A stretch of 64,000 nt of DNA. It comes from Gymnopilus junonius. Lineage: Eukaryota; Basidiomycota; Agaricomycetes; Agaricales; Galerinaceae. Location: NCBI GenBank assembly GCA_015501075.1, contig JADNYJ010000038.1, positions 209,775 through 273,774 of the forward strand, given 5' to 3'. A program made the position numbers and the translations under genes. Of this stretch, positions 23,569-34,297 are shown in pieces (positions within the stretch are counted from its first letter, which is position 1; each line of letters opens with the position of its first letter). The notes beneath the pieces were generated by a model, which made no database searches, had not been told where the DNA came from, and was given only the letters and a program-made list of their open reading frames with translations.

Positions 23569-25811
23569 CTACGCTGCTGGCGCGCGACGATTGTTCGGTA
23601 AACGAACAGCTCCCGCAAAGCCACTGAATGGCGGTAGCGGGAATTGGTGTGGCGAGGAAGTCGGTGTAAGGGAACCAGATTGTTTGTCAAATGTGATATT
23701 GTTCAAGACTGCATCGACCGTCCTCGAAAATGTGTTGCCGCCCTGGTCTACATAGCTGAACACATTGCTATTGGTTCCATTGCCCGTGTTCCCGTTAGGC
23801 GATATCAAAAAGAAGGCGTCTGTAGACAAAGATATTAGTCGTTATTCCAGGAAGGCAGCTGGGACTCACCGGCTGTCTGTCGTTCTGCGATTTGTGACCT
23901 CACAACAATGGGTAGGGGGAGAAGATCACGGTTGTATGAGTGATCAAACGTAGCTTCGACTAATACAAGGAAGTTTGAGTTTGAGAGAAGTCATAACGAC
24001 GTTTGAAAGGAAACGTACAGCTATCTCCGCTGGGGTCGAACTCGGTGATATTTATTCCAAGAGGGTAAGAGAAATCATCAACGACTACAGGAACGCCATT
24101 GTGAGTCGACAGGACAGTTCCAGACGATGTTTGCAAAACGTTCTAAGAAAGTCATACTGTGAGACGTTGTTCATGTGCGATGACGGAGGGCCTCGCCTGA
24201 ATAAGAGTGTTGTCTAGGATGTTTTGAACGTTCTTGTACTGAAGTTGCTGAGACCACACTACGTGGTTTACCTCGCCACTACCACTAATGATGGTGGATT
24301 CAATCAAGATTTTGCGAGAGGCAGAGACAGTAATGTTGACATCTCCATTGCTGCCAACACTTCCTACCGTGTTGGTTACAGAAAACGGTTGGACGGAGTA
24401 CGTGTTTATTTCTCCAGTAGTAGGCTTCGAGGATTTGTCTACAAAGACTTGAAGGACTGCTGACAAAAACCAGTTCTGGTTAATGGTGTGGTCATTTTCT
24501 GCAGAAGTAACGTCAAGTGAAATGTTGTGCGGATGACCGTCAGCAAGAACAGGGACGAATGGCGTTATATCCAAAAAGTAAGTGGGTAAGTCTAAGGCAC
24601 CATAGGATGTGATGGGTCTAAAAGCTTCGAGTTAATGATAGTCATAGGGAAAAGAGTGTGTTATACCTCCAAGCCGTGGGCGCGATACCCCCTGTGAATA
24701 TGGTGGCGTATGGATATGCAGTACCGGCCACCTGCCCATCAACGAGTAGTCTGACTTCGCGGAAAGGACCTTGGCCAATAAAGCCAGGTAATTCTGGAAG
24801 GAATTCGTTCGCAGTGTTAAAATACTGAGGCATGTAGCATATCAATTGAAGTCGTTAAACAGTGGAGTTGAACTCGTACCCAGAATTCTTCATTCCCGTT
24901 ACCAGACGCGTAGACCTCAGCAAAAACCTTAACAGAATTGCGGGGAAGGGTCACGTTCAATGAAAACATAGGTGGTACAGATACGTCGTTGCCTGTATTG
25001 TTCAACAGACTAGAGATTGGAACAAGCAAATCTGCTTGTTTGCAGGTGGGTGAGCAGGCGAGGAGGCATAGTAAGTGGCGTGCAAGACAGCTATTTCAAA
25101 CGGTCAGTGATGACTAAAACTGGGCTTCCAGAGATCTCACTCGAGTACACTCCATTCAATCCGGCTTCGATTAAATTGTCTAGCTGCAGAATGAACGTCC
25201 CCGGTTTAGCGAAGAGCGGAGTGTACCGGGTAACGTCTTTGACGTAAGTCCATATAATACCATCGAAGGTAGGTTCTGGTGTTGACGTTCGCCAGACTGT
25301 TGAATCATGAGGATAATGAAAATACAGGCCAAAGTACTGGAACACACTTTCAACATTTTGGAATGTGAAAATGCCTAAACGATCGAATTGGGTACCGTTA
25401 CTTGTCACCGTGAAGTTAAGGGTAATTGCGGCCCAGGACCCTTCAGGGCCACAATCGGTAGGAGGCCTTGGAGAATGTCAACTTGGTATTTGTGAACATG
25501 GAATATCGGAAACATACTCAAGCTGCACTACTTCCGCACTGTTCTATTTTTAGCCAGTGATCTCGATGGCATAGCAGTCCGACACATACTTGCCAAAAGA
25601 AAAGGCAAAATCACGTCTGAAAAGATGTCAGTAAGAAGTGGACTCACTTTCAATTACCTACTTACTGCAAGACATGAACGGTACACTGCTTGGCGTTTTT
25701 AGGAACTGGAGGCGGCTGCGCCACCTGAAAATCAACGAGCACAGCAGCATTTGCCAGCCAAGCGAATATGGCGTGAAAGAGAGAAACCGAGAAAAAGACT
25801 TGAGCCCTCAT
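23569..25811 (-). CDS. Secreted PNGase A-like peptide N-glycanase, copy B
   Basis: Predicted secreted or endomembrane enzyme removing N-glycans from glycopeptides (peptide-N4-(N-acetyl-beta-glucosaminyl)asparagine amidase A family). The start at 25811 gives a clear signal peptide (MRAQVFFSVSLFHAIFAWLA, cleavage likely near NAA). Then VDFQVAQPPPVPK, MTSNGTQFDRLGIFTFQN, STVWRTSTPEPT, FAKPGTFILQLDNLIEAGLN, LNVTLPRNSVKVFAEVYASG, NGNEEFW, QGPFREVRLLVDGQVAGTA, PYATIFTGGIAPTAW, MDITPFVPVLADGHPHNISL, ASRKILIESTIISGSGEVNH and NGTNSNVFSYVDQGGNTFSR. It ends LPNNRRAPAA. About ten introns. One exon, near 25035-25041, needs one extra base to link ASSPAHPPAN with ADLLVPIS; this looks like a homopolymer error. 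Confidence 0.85.
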
Positions 25812-26585
25812 TGACCTGGCAAAAAAAGAATGCTTGAAAGAGCACAGTATATGCCCGTCGAGGAACAGGCATTTTATAGAAGATCCTGACGTGGTATAGA
25901 AGCACCATGGGAATGACTCTAGCCAGGAGCCATGCGGTTCCCAATTCGTCGATAACCTTTAGATTGCCAGCTAAGCGGAGACGTTGCGCACTGCATATGG
26001 GAAGCGCAAGAGTACCTGATCTCTCTTTGAATTTTACCTCCTACGGGTGGAAATTCTATTGATGCTTAGCCACAGCTGAAGAACGGTCAGCGCATGTTTT
26101 ATTCAGGGAGGCAAAGCGCTATAAAAAAGGTTCAATAAAAAACTTGCACTAACATATGGTCATTCAGCTTACTATCACCGAAATTCCCAACGCCAGAGTC
26201 TTCAAATCTGCTACACCAAGATACATACGAGTATTCTTAGATTTGTGAGAAACGGTAGGACTTGGCACATATTTAAGAAAAAGAACTCACCAGCGTAAGG
26301 GGTTGACCGTTGGAATTTGCGAAGTCAGGTTCACTAGAAGAGGGAAGATCCACGTAATCTTGTGAAATCTGGAAGGAAGGAAGGTAAGCAAGAAAACCTT
26401 ACTCAACGCAGATATTTAGGAGCGATATAGCCTCCTCTGGACAAACGGTCATAACATTTCACAATAGGGGTAGTAGGGATATAATGATATAATCCTATTG
26501 ACGATCGTCGCATAAGTATAGCGAAACTGAGAGGGTAATTAATTCCTGCTGGATAGAAAGAAACCAAATCAAACTGGACCCAAAC
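25812..26585. other. Intergenic region with an unresolved short open stretch
   Basis: No gene can be supported firmly. On the reverse strand, 26312-26369 reads SQDYVDLPSSSEPDFANSNG flanked by a good acceptor (CTTCCTTCCAG) and donor (GTGAGT), and a further stretch ends ALGISVIVS at about 26178. A possible first exon upstream, MTVCPEEAISLLNICVE, does not join in phase. This could be a small spliced gene or a remnant. Confidence 0.3.
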
Positions 26586-27578
26586 TTAGAATTCGTGATT
26601 GAAAACTTCTTCGTCAGTCGTCTTATCCTGCTTGATTCGTTCCTCAGGGATATTAGTATTGCCACCATACAACCCGCCCTCTGGATCCTCCGGGAACTCG
26701 TTGGAGTCGTGTGTCCCAATGCTACTGGTTGCATCGGAAGATTTTCGCCTCTTCTTCTTCTTCTTCTTCTGACCATCTCCATCGACGGGCATGCTATAGG
26801 CATCTTGAGTCCTCTCCCATCTATCTTTCTTCTTCTTCTTGCTACTTCTCTTGCTGGTGGGTATAGGTTCTACGTCCTCGAAATTAGCCGGGTAACGCCA
26901 TCGACCGGAAGACGAAGGGGCGGAAGCTTTGTCGGGGTTATAATAGGTCTCATCCTCGGGGCGCCATAGGTCTCCATTGGGTTGCCTTGGGGGTCTGCCA
27001 TTGCCTTCTGTGGACAAATCGACACTGGAACCGTGCTCTTGACCTTCTTCAAGTGGCTGGTCCTCCAAAGTAGATCTGGGCAATCGGTCGTTGTATCTGT
27101 TGGCCCATTGGGATTTGCGCTCCTTGCGTTTGATTTCGCTGGTGTCGACAAGGCCATATCGTTGGGCCCACTTTGGTGTTCTGGCATGATTCTTATTATT
27201 CCGTATGTTCTGTGAAGACACAAGATTTGAGCAAAGGGGCACTGGGAAGGATTGAAAGGGCAGAACTAACCTGAATGTAAAAGTTATGTACATGACCTAG
27301 AAGGGAAGGTCAGACGGATGACGAGAAGATAAGCAGAAGACATTCCAGGTATGTATCCACAGATGGTGAGAAGGAGATTGAGCCAGAAATCCTTTCCTAG
27401 ACCGAATCTGGCGGCAACAGCTGCAAAAGAGATATTAATTGAAAGGAAAGAGTCGGGAAGGGAAGAGGCGCTCACCGAGGGGAGGAAAGAGGGTACCGAG
27501 TATGAAAAGGAGGACGGCGTACGCATGATGGCGCTTGGGCTTGAGGTCTAGCTTGGAGGGTATGAAGGGCGCGGACAT
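26586..27578 (-). CDS. Pmp3/UPF0057-family small membrane protein with long charged tail (Sna-like)
   Basis: The start at 27578 gives MSAPFIPSKLDLKPKRHHAY, then a first hydrophobic segment AVLLFILGTLFPPLAV and a second, FWLNLLLTICGYIPG, followed by HVHNFYIQNIRNN. This double hairpin with PPLAV and GYIPG is the Pmp3/UPF0057 signature. The long C-tail (KWAQRYGLVD, WANRYNDR, Lys runs KKKKKK near 26750, ending DEEVFNHEF) resembles fungal Sna-type members sorted to vacuole or endosome, and is likely cytosolic. Introns lie at about 27428-27474, 27297-27344 and 27214-27271. The intron after GYIPG must start with GA, not GT, to keep the conserved GHVHN in frame. Confidence 0.85.
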
Positions 27579-27887
27579 GAGACCGGCGTAGAGGAGCGGC
27601 CAATGGGACCAGCAAAGGCCAGCAGTGAAGAGCGCAGTAAAGGATCAAATCAATTCTGTCTATATTACATAAACAATCACCATTCCTGGGCCGGGCTTGA
27701 ATTAACCAGGGCTCAAGCCGCCTTTTTTTTCCTCTTGGGACATACGAGAAAGGCAGCCATGCCCCGTAAATATCGCAATTTGTGCCAGCGAGGAAAGGGG
27801 GGAAATTGTAAAGAATTCTGAGGATGAATGTCCATAAATGGGGAAAAAGTCGCGGTTGATCCAACATTCATGCACCCTTCATCATTA
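27579..27887. other. Intergenic, 309 bp
   Basis: Between the Pmp3-like start and the first TIR element. It should contain the promoter of the reverse-strand gene. I see no gene; a poly-T tract lies at about 27723-27730. Confidence 0.4.
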
Positions 27888-28458
27888 GGGACGTTCACGG
27901 TAGCCCAACTTCGGCCCAACTTGGCTCCCAACTTTGATCCCAACTTCGATCAAGTTGGGAATTCCAAGTTGGGCCGATTTCGCAAGTTGGGATGCAAATC
28001 GTGCTCCGGACCACGATTTGCATCCCGACTTGGCCCCCAACTTGACGTCCCAACTCATCTTCCCAACTTCGTCCCTACTCTCTGTACTACCTACGCTTTA
28101 CATACAAACATGGGCAAAGCTAAGCCGAAAAAGGCAGTTCCCACTAAGCCTACAAAGCCAACCCCTACATCGTTGAGGCGCTGAGTTTTACCAGGAAGAG
28201 CGACGGGAGGTGGTCTGGATACCATTTTGGCAGAGAGGATGTGAGGGGAGGGAAGAAAGAAGGATCATATTTGGACGTGGTGTATGAGTGGGAATACAGC
28301 GGCGTACATCAACTTGTCACTACGTAGTTAAAAATACAGAGTGGGTGTTTCACAGTAAAGTCGCCAACTTGGGTGCCAACTCGGAAGCAAATTGGGATCA
28401 AGTTGAGACCCAAGTTAGGACCCAAGTTGGGCCGAAGTTGGGCTACCGTGAACGTCCC
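27888..28458 (+). mobile_element. TIR element e1, TA target duplication
   Basis: 571 bp, ends GGGACGTTCACGGTAG and its exact reverse complement; the perfect inverted repeat is about 36 bp. TA dinucleotides flank both sides (27886-27887 and 28459-28460), as expected of Tc1/mariner-type target duplication. Internally it holds many copies of AAGTTGGG or its complement and a strong hairpin with arms GGATGCAAATCGTG. It is essentially identical to e2 except for its middle: 28173 to about 28253 differs completely from the e2 middle. Confidence 0.9.
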
Positions 28459-28463
28459 TAATA

Positions 28464-29010
28464 GGGACGTTCACGGTAGCCCAACTTCGGCCCAACTTGG
28501 CTCCCAACTTTGATCCCAACTTCGATCAAGTTGGGAATTCCAAGTTGGGCCGATTTCGCAAGTTGGGATGCAAATCGTGCTCCGGACCACGATTTGCATC
28601 CCGACTTGGCCCCCAACTTGACGTCCCAACTCATCTTCCCAACTTCGTCCCTACTCTCTGTACTACCTACGCTTTACATACAAACATGGGCAAAGCTAAG
28701 CCGAAAAAGGCAGTTCCCACTAAGCCTACAAAGCCAACCCCTACATCGAAAAAAGCGTCGTCCACACCATCCGATTCCTCCCGCCCCCCCAAACTCGAGT
28801 GGGTTAGAAAGAAGGATCATATTTGGACGTGGTGTATGAGTGGGAATACAGCGGCGTACATCAACTTGTCACTACGTAGTTAAAAATACAGAGTGGGTGT
28901 TTCACAGTAAAGTCGCCAACTTGGGTGCCAACTCGGAAGCAAATTGGGATCAAGTTGAGACCCAAGTTAGGACCCAAGTTGGGCCGAAGTTGGGCTACCG
29001 TGAACGTCCC
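28464..29010 (+). mobile_element. TIR element e2, TA target duplication
   Basis: 547 bp, same perfect about 36-bp inverted repeat as e1, flanked by TA at 28462-28463 and 29011-29012. Only TAATA separates it from e1. It carries about eleven exact AAGTTGGG/CCCAACTT octamers concentrated near the ends and the same hairpin around 28568-28601. It ends about 92 bp before the start codon of the zinc-finger gene, so it lies in that gene's promoter or 5' leader. Confidence 0.9.
28686..28883 (+). CDS. Short ORF inside TIR element e2
   Basis: 65 codons starting MGKAKPKKAVPTKPTKPTPT, a Lys/Pro/Thr-rich start followed by PPKLEWVRKKDHIWTW. Many transposon-linked and Myb/SANT-like fungal proteins begin with a similar basic tail and a Trp-containing helix, so this may be the N-terminal remnant of a DNA-binding protein of the parental autonomous element. 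The same start exists in e1, where it breaks after about 20 codons. Whether it is translated is unknown. Confidence 0.35.
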   Translation: MGKAKPKKAVPTKPTKPTPTSKKASSTPSDSSRPPKLEWVRKKDHIWTWCMSGNTAAYINLSLRS

Positions 29011-29102
29011 TATTCTCTTCCGTCTTCGTCATCTTGCTCCATCTTTGTACACTTTTCTGTCTTTCATCCTTGCACCGTTCTTGCTGGACCCTTCTCCTAG
29101 TC

Positions 29103-31017
29103 ATGGATCACGAGGAGCATGTCCTCAATCTATCTGATGTCGTCCACGACGAGCCTATCGACGATGAAGGTCCGCACAATATGCACGCGACGGAGTCCCC
29201 CCCTGGCTCCAGGTCGTCAGATTTTGACCCAAGTTCCAGCATTTTATCACCACTACACGACTCCTTCCCTGTTTCTGAGCATAATAACCCCCTTACCCCA
29301 GCCGATTCGTATTCCGTCGAGATGCTCGAACGCGAAATAGCAAGTTTGCTTAACCATAATGCATCTGCGGCATCCGTTGCTTTGCTTAATGCCGCCGCGC
29401 AACAACGACGCGCCAACCTCGACCTTAGCCAGGACGGAGAAGATGGCCTTGATTCAAATTCTGAAAGTATAGCAGGTCTGGGCATCGGCCTGACCGGCCT
29501 TGCTGCTGTTTTGCAGGCTGTCCATGCCCAGGCGCAGACGGATGACCAACGAGATTCACATCTACAATCACAAGAGCAGAGGACGACGAGAACGGCCCCT
29601 GCCTTCCATTCCCTTACCGCTGCTGAGACATCCGAGAACAATTCAGGGAAAATACGACGGGTGGATGGCAAGAGCGGCTCCGAAGGATCGGACTACTTGT
29701 TTTCCGAAAGAGAAGACACCAGTGAGAGAGAAGATTTCACCAATCCGGAAGGTGCACTTCGCCTCTCTCATTCACCCCACCATCAACCAGAAGAGTTGCC
29801 AGATACCTCGAATGAACTTCCTAATGTTGGGGGTGAATTCACCGATATCAACGACATTTTGAACCAATTCTCTGCCCAGTTTGAGCCTGAACCCCCTCAC
29901 GAACATGATTTATCTCCACCTGACTCACCACCCGTCATCTCACATGTTCAAGTTGTCGAACCCGAAGTTCCCATAGTTGCAGCACCACCGCCGTCAATAC
30001 CCATTCTGACACCCTCAAATCGCACGGGTGCTCAACAACCGGTGGCTTCAACATCGCATTCAACTCCTACCGAGGCAGCTGCGAAACGATCCAGGAAGAA
30101 CCAAGGCAAGGAAAGAGGGACCAGCACACATACATGTGAAGAAGAGCATTGCCAAAAGTCTTTTACCCGCCGAAGTGATTTGGCTCGTCACAGACGAATA
30201 CATACGGGAGAGCGACCGTTTGTATGTTCGCATGACGGCTGCGGCAAAACCTTCATACAGGTATGTCAGTTTGTAAGCTAATATCCTTGACTTGGTGCTC
30301 AGTTGGTTCCTTAACGCAAGCGTTCTGCACTGCATGTCCATTCGCGTGTTCATACAGGAGAGAAACCTCACTGTTGTGAATATCCAGGATGTGGAAAGAC
30401 GTTTGGTGACTCTAGCAGTCTAGCTCGCCATCGACGGACGCACACTGGAAAACGACCGTACAAATGCGAAGATCCAAGCTGCGAGAAAACGTTTACACGG
30501 CGAACTACTCTGACGACACACATGCGAACGCATGATCCCCATTGGGAACCTGATCCTAACGTGTAAGTTGGAGAGGGTGTCATTTATTTCACCAATTACT
30601 AACATATGCTATAGGAAATATAATTTTAAAGGCAAGAAACGTAAAATAATGGATGAAGATGAGGAGGACCAAGAGCTCGCAGAGTCGGTGCGAACCATCT
30701 CGGCGCTGTTTCAGGCTGGAGGACAGTCGATGCTACCTTCTGGGGACGGGGAGTCGGACGAGCCCCTGGCTGCTCGGGTGGCGAGCATCAGTGCCGAGAT
30801 CGCCGCGGCGATTGCGCAGGCCCAAGCGCGAGGATTTGTGGAGGAAGATGAAGAGGAAGCGGAGGAATCAGGCTCCGGACAAGAAGCGGGGGGGACGGAG
30901 ACGATGGCTAGGGACGAAGGGGAGCGGGAAGCGGAAGAAGACGACGACAGCGATGCGTTCCCGGCGCCATTGCGGGCAAGGAAGGCGCGGGAATTGATTG
31001 GTAAGCGAAAGAGATGA
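29103..31017 (+). CDS. C2H2 zinc-finger transcription regulator
   Basis: Predicted nuclear DNA-binding protein. About 340 acidic, Ser/Pro-rich residues (start [20 protein letters not shown]) precede four adjacent C2H2 fingers of the TFIIIA/Zap type: [57 protein letters not shown] and [19 protein letters not shown], joined by TGE/KRP-type linkers. An intron splits finger 2 (about 30261-30320), another follows finger 4 (about 30562-30615). A basic patch (KGKKRK) may be a nuclear signal; the C-terminus is Glu/Asp-rich and ends GKRKR. Target genes cannot be inferred. The TIR element e2 lies immediately upstream. Confidence 0.9.
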
Positions 31018-31193
31018 TTAAAATTAGATAGAGACCGTGTGAATAAAATGATAAGATCCGAAATACACGTGATTGAGGCTCGGAACAGAGGGATGAGTTG
31101 GATTCCGTTGGCCGAGATTATAATACGACAAAGACTGTCGACCGGTTCTGCCCGTTTCTAACCCCTCTTTCTTTTCTGTTAATCTCATTACCA

Positions 31194-32526
31194 ATGTCTG
31201 CAGAGGAACTCCCCAGCACCGATCTCATCACCCTCACCCGGTATGCCCCTTGCACCCCCGCATTCTCAAACATCTGACTTTCTCTCAGCCATGTTCTCAA
31301 TGACCAGCAGCGTCTGGGCTCATCCGCCAGTGGCGATCTAACCTTGTTACTCACCGCCATTCAGGTGACATCCAAGTTCATTGCTACCAACGTCCGGAAG
31401 GCCCGTCTCATTAACCTGTGTGTACATCGGATCTTCGTCCCTGTTGCACGCTGATCTTCCCCCAGTGTCGGTCTTGCTGGTGAGACCAATGTACAAGGCG
31501 AAGAGCAAAAGAAGCTAGACGTCTTGTCAAATGACATCATGGTGAATGCTCTGCGCGCCTCTGGAAAGACCGCTGTGTTGGTCTCCGAGGAGCTCGAAGA
31601 CGCCATCATTATCGAGGAAAAGCACAGGGGCAGATACTGCGTCGTTTTTGATCCTCTCGACGGTAGTAGCAACATTGATGCCGGTGTAAATATTGGCACG
31701 ATTTTTGGTATTTACAGAGTGGCAAGTTGTGTTCATTACTTGGTCTGGAAAAAATAATTATTAACTTCATATCAAGCGCGACGATTCCGCGGGTACAGTT
31801 GAAGATGTCCTTCGTCCTGGGAGCGAAATGGTCGCAGCCGGTTACACCATGTGAGTCTTGTCTCCGAATTTGCATTGTTCGTAGGCTGATTCAACGGCTT
31901 AGGTACGGCTCTTCTGCGAACCTCGTTCTTTCCACCGGGTCTGGTGTGAATGGATACACACTTGATGCAGCCTTGGGCGAATTCATCCTAACACATCCCA
32001 ACGTATGTCTTTTCTTTTCCAAGCCAGAATGATTACCTACACTGGCTTTCCAGATCACCATTCCTCCCCGTGGCAAGATCTACTCGTTCAACGAAGGAAA
32101 TTCAATGTACTTTTATCCTCCAGTGATCGCCTATCTCAAGTCCATCAAATACCCTACTTCTCCCAAATCACCATATAGCGCTCGGTATATCGGGTCAATG
32201 GTTGCCGATGTTCACAGGACTTTGCTTTATGGAGGCATCTTTGGATACCCGAATGACAAGAAAAGTAAGAATGGGAAACTAAGGCTGCTTTACGAAGCCT
32301 TTCCCATGGCTTTCTTGACTGAACAGGTATTATTTACTGCATACAACTCTGTATACATTCTCATGAATTGGAATAGGCCGGAGGAATTGCTACGACCGGT
32401 ACTAAACGAATTTTAGATATCGTTCCAACCAGCATCCACGAACGATGCCCGGTGTTCCTTGGAAGCAGAGACGATGTCACGGATCTTTTGAAATTTTACA
32501 AGGAGGTTCCCGCAGAATCGTCTTAG
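31194..32526 (+). CDS. Fructose-1,6-bisphosphatase
   Basis: Gluconeogenic enzyme hydrolysing fructose 1,6-bisphosphate to fructose 6-phosphate. It starts [16 protein letters not shown]. Family blocks: [48 protein letters not shown] (metal ligands), [20 protein letters not shown] (signature), [63 protein letters not shown] and [13 protein letters not shown]. It ends PAESS. Six introns; the one at 31732-31776 begins GCAAGT, a GC donor, needed to keep YRV joined to [11 protein letters not shown]. Full length matches the family at about 340 residues. Confidence 0.97.
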
Positions 32527-32688
32527 AGGGAAAGGGACATGAAATTGGAATCATATATGTATAGTTTATATCACACGACAATCGACTTGACTTGGGATTT
32601 GACCTTGAAATAAGGAGAATAATGGCTTACATAATACAATGGCGCTGAAGCGCTAGACCGTGTTTAGCGGGTTTGATTTAGCTTCGTG

Positions 32689-34160
32689 ATGTCAACCCTG
32701 CGAATAAAGCTTCCTCCGCAGAAACCACCACCGTCAAGCGCCCAGGAATCCATGGAGGTACTGTCCTGTCGATATTTCTTTCAACTCGCTTACCGTGTTT
32801 CCGCAGTTCCGGGAGCAGCCTACTAAACGGGCTCGCAAGGTGCCTAAACGATACCAGCAATCGCCTCTTTCGGAGGAGAGAGTCGCTGTACATGAGTCCA
32901 CGAGGAAGCCTAGTGTGTCCCGTGCCTCATCTTCCAAACCGCGACGACACAGTACAGCGGAGTCTGCTCCTTCCTCCATTGCGGACACTGAAATCGACGT
33001 GATAAACGAAGTCGACGAAGAAAGACCAGAGGCACACAGTCACCACTCCGAACACTCACCGAGACCACATAATACTCCAGCAGTCCCAGAATCCGCGAGA
33101 GTAAACAGGTCTGCTCCTCCACCCCGGAAGAAACCGCGGAAAGTGTTGTTCTCTGATTCAGAGGGGGATGAATATATGGAGGCGCCACAAGATATCCTTC
33201 CCGAACCTGAGGAAGATGATGATGACTATTTCTCACCTGAAGAGAGATCTAGCGCTAAAGCCTCAAAAGGGAAAGGAAAAGTGGTCTCCGGAAAAGCCAG
33301 TGCAGGCGGTAGATCGGCCAAACGAAAGGCTAAATTGGACCCAGGCGAGCCCCATCCATCGCATATGGATAAAAAGGGGCCCATGAAGTCGTCTGCCATT
33401 CCAAAGAAAAGGTTGAAGTCGTCTGCAAAGGTTGATGAACCTATCATTGATGTTGTCGGTGATGCCACTGGTACTCCAGACCTACCATCCCCCAGCCCAG
33501 CCAAGCAGGACTCCCCCATCCCAATAATTCCAAAAAAGCCGAAATTACCTACCATTAAGAAAACAAAGCTTCCCGGTACAGCTGGTTTAACTACACCTAC
33601 GTCTGCTCCAACCAAGAAACCACCTTCGGAGGTTGGATCCAGTAACAAAGAGGGAGGTCGAAAGAGCCTCTTAGTGGGAAATACAGATATCGATCTTTCA
33701 AACAAGTCCATCTACCAAGAATTATTTTCAAAGACAGTCGGTGTCTTTGGTCATTTTGTTTCTAATGCGTATCGCTGATGTACATTCTGTGTTTAGGGTG
33801 GCGTAGACGGCACTACCCCACGGCGCGCAAAGGAAGAAGAACGAAGAAAGGAGCTCAATCGAATGAGAGATGAAGCGAGGTTCAAGCGAACAGCAGAGGC
33901 GGTGAGTTTCTTTGACTTGTTTAAACTGCCTTATTTTGCTCATTAATCATCTGTAGATCCATTCCTTTGATCTGCAAGCGCAGTTCGACAAAATCTCGCA
34001 TTTTGAAGAAATTTTGAGAGCGGACCATAGCTCAGCACTCTATCCGAATTTCTTGGCAGCGAAATGGAGAGAAGTCTGGGAGAGAGGCAGAAGAAGACCC
34101 AAAGAATGGACCGAGCCAACTGACCCCATGAATGGCAAAGAGGAAGGTGAACTAGGCTAG
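32689..34160 (+). CDS. Charged Lys/Pro/Ser-rich protein, probably nuclear, unknown function
   Basis: Starts MSTLRIKLPPQKPPPSSAQE; after a short intron the long exon (from about 32808) encodes a disordered, highly charged region with several basic clusters of nuclear-localisation type (KRARKVPKRY, PPPRKKPRKVLF, AKRKAKL, PKKRLK) and an acidic patch (EPEEDDDDYF). The C-terminal part looks folded and possibly conserved: TPRRAKEEERRKELNRMRDE, FDLQAQFDKISHFEE, YPNFLAAKWREVWERG. No known catalytic domain is seen. A chromatin or RNA role is only a guess from composition. Confidence 0.8.
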
Positions 34161-34297
34161 CTGCTGAATAGTCTATCTACTTCATGCCCTCGTGCGCTCT
34201 CGAGTTCTTGGATTGTATATTGTCATCTGTACTTTTACTCACTTTTGCATTTCTTTTTTGATTTGATATTTACTACTGTCATACCTAGCAATACACG

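Noticed and set aside
26178..26490. Short spliced gene on the reverse strand (SQDYVDLPSSSEPDFANSNG exon)
   Set aside because: The exon looks real, but neighbouring exons could not be joined in phase; reported only as an unresolved stretch.
28251..29012. Apparent direct repeats considered as a tandem satellite or CRISPR-like array
   Set aside because: They are explained by two transposon copies with inverted ends; no regular spacers, and the organism is eukaryotic.
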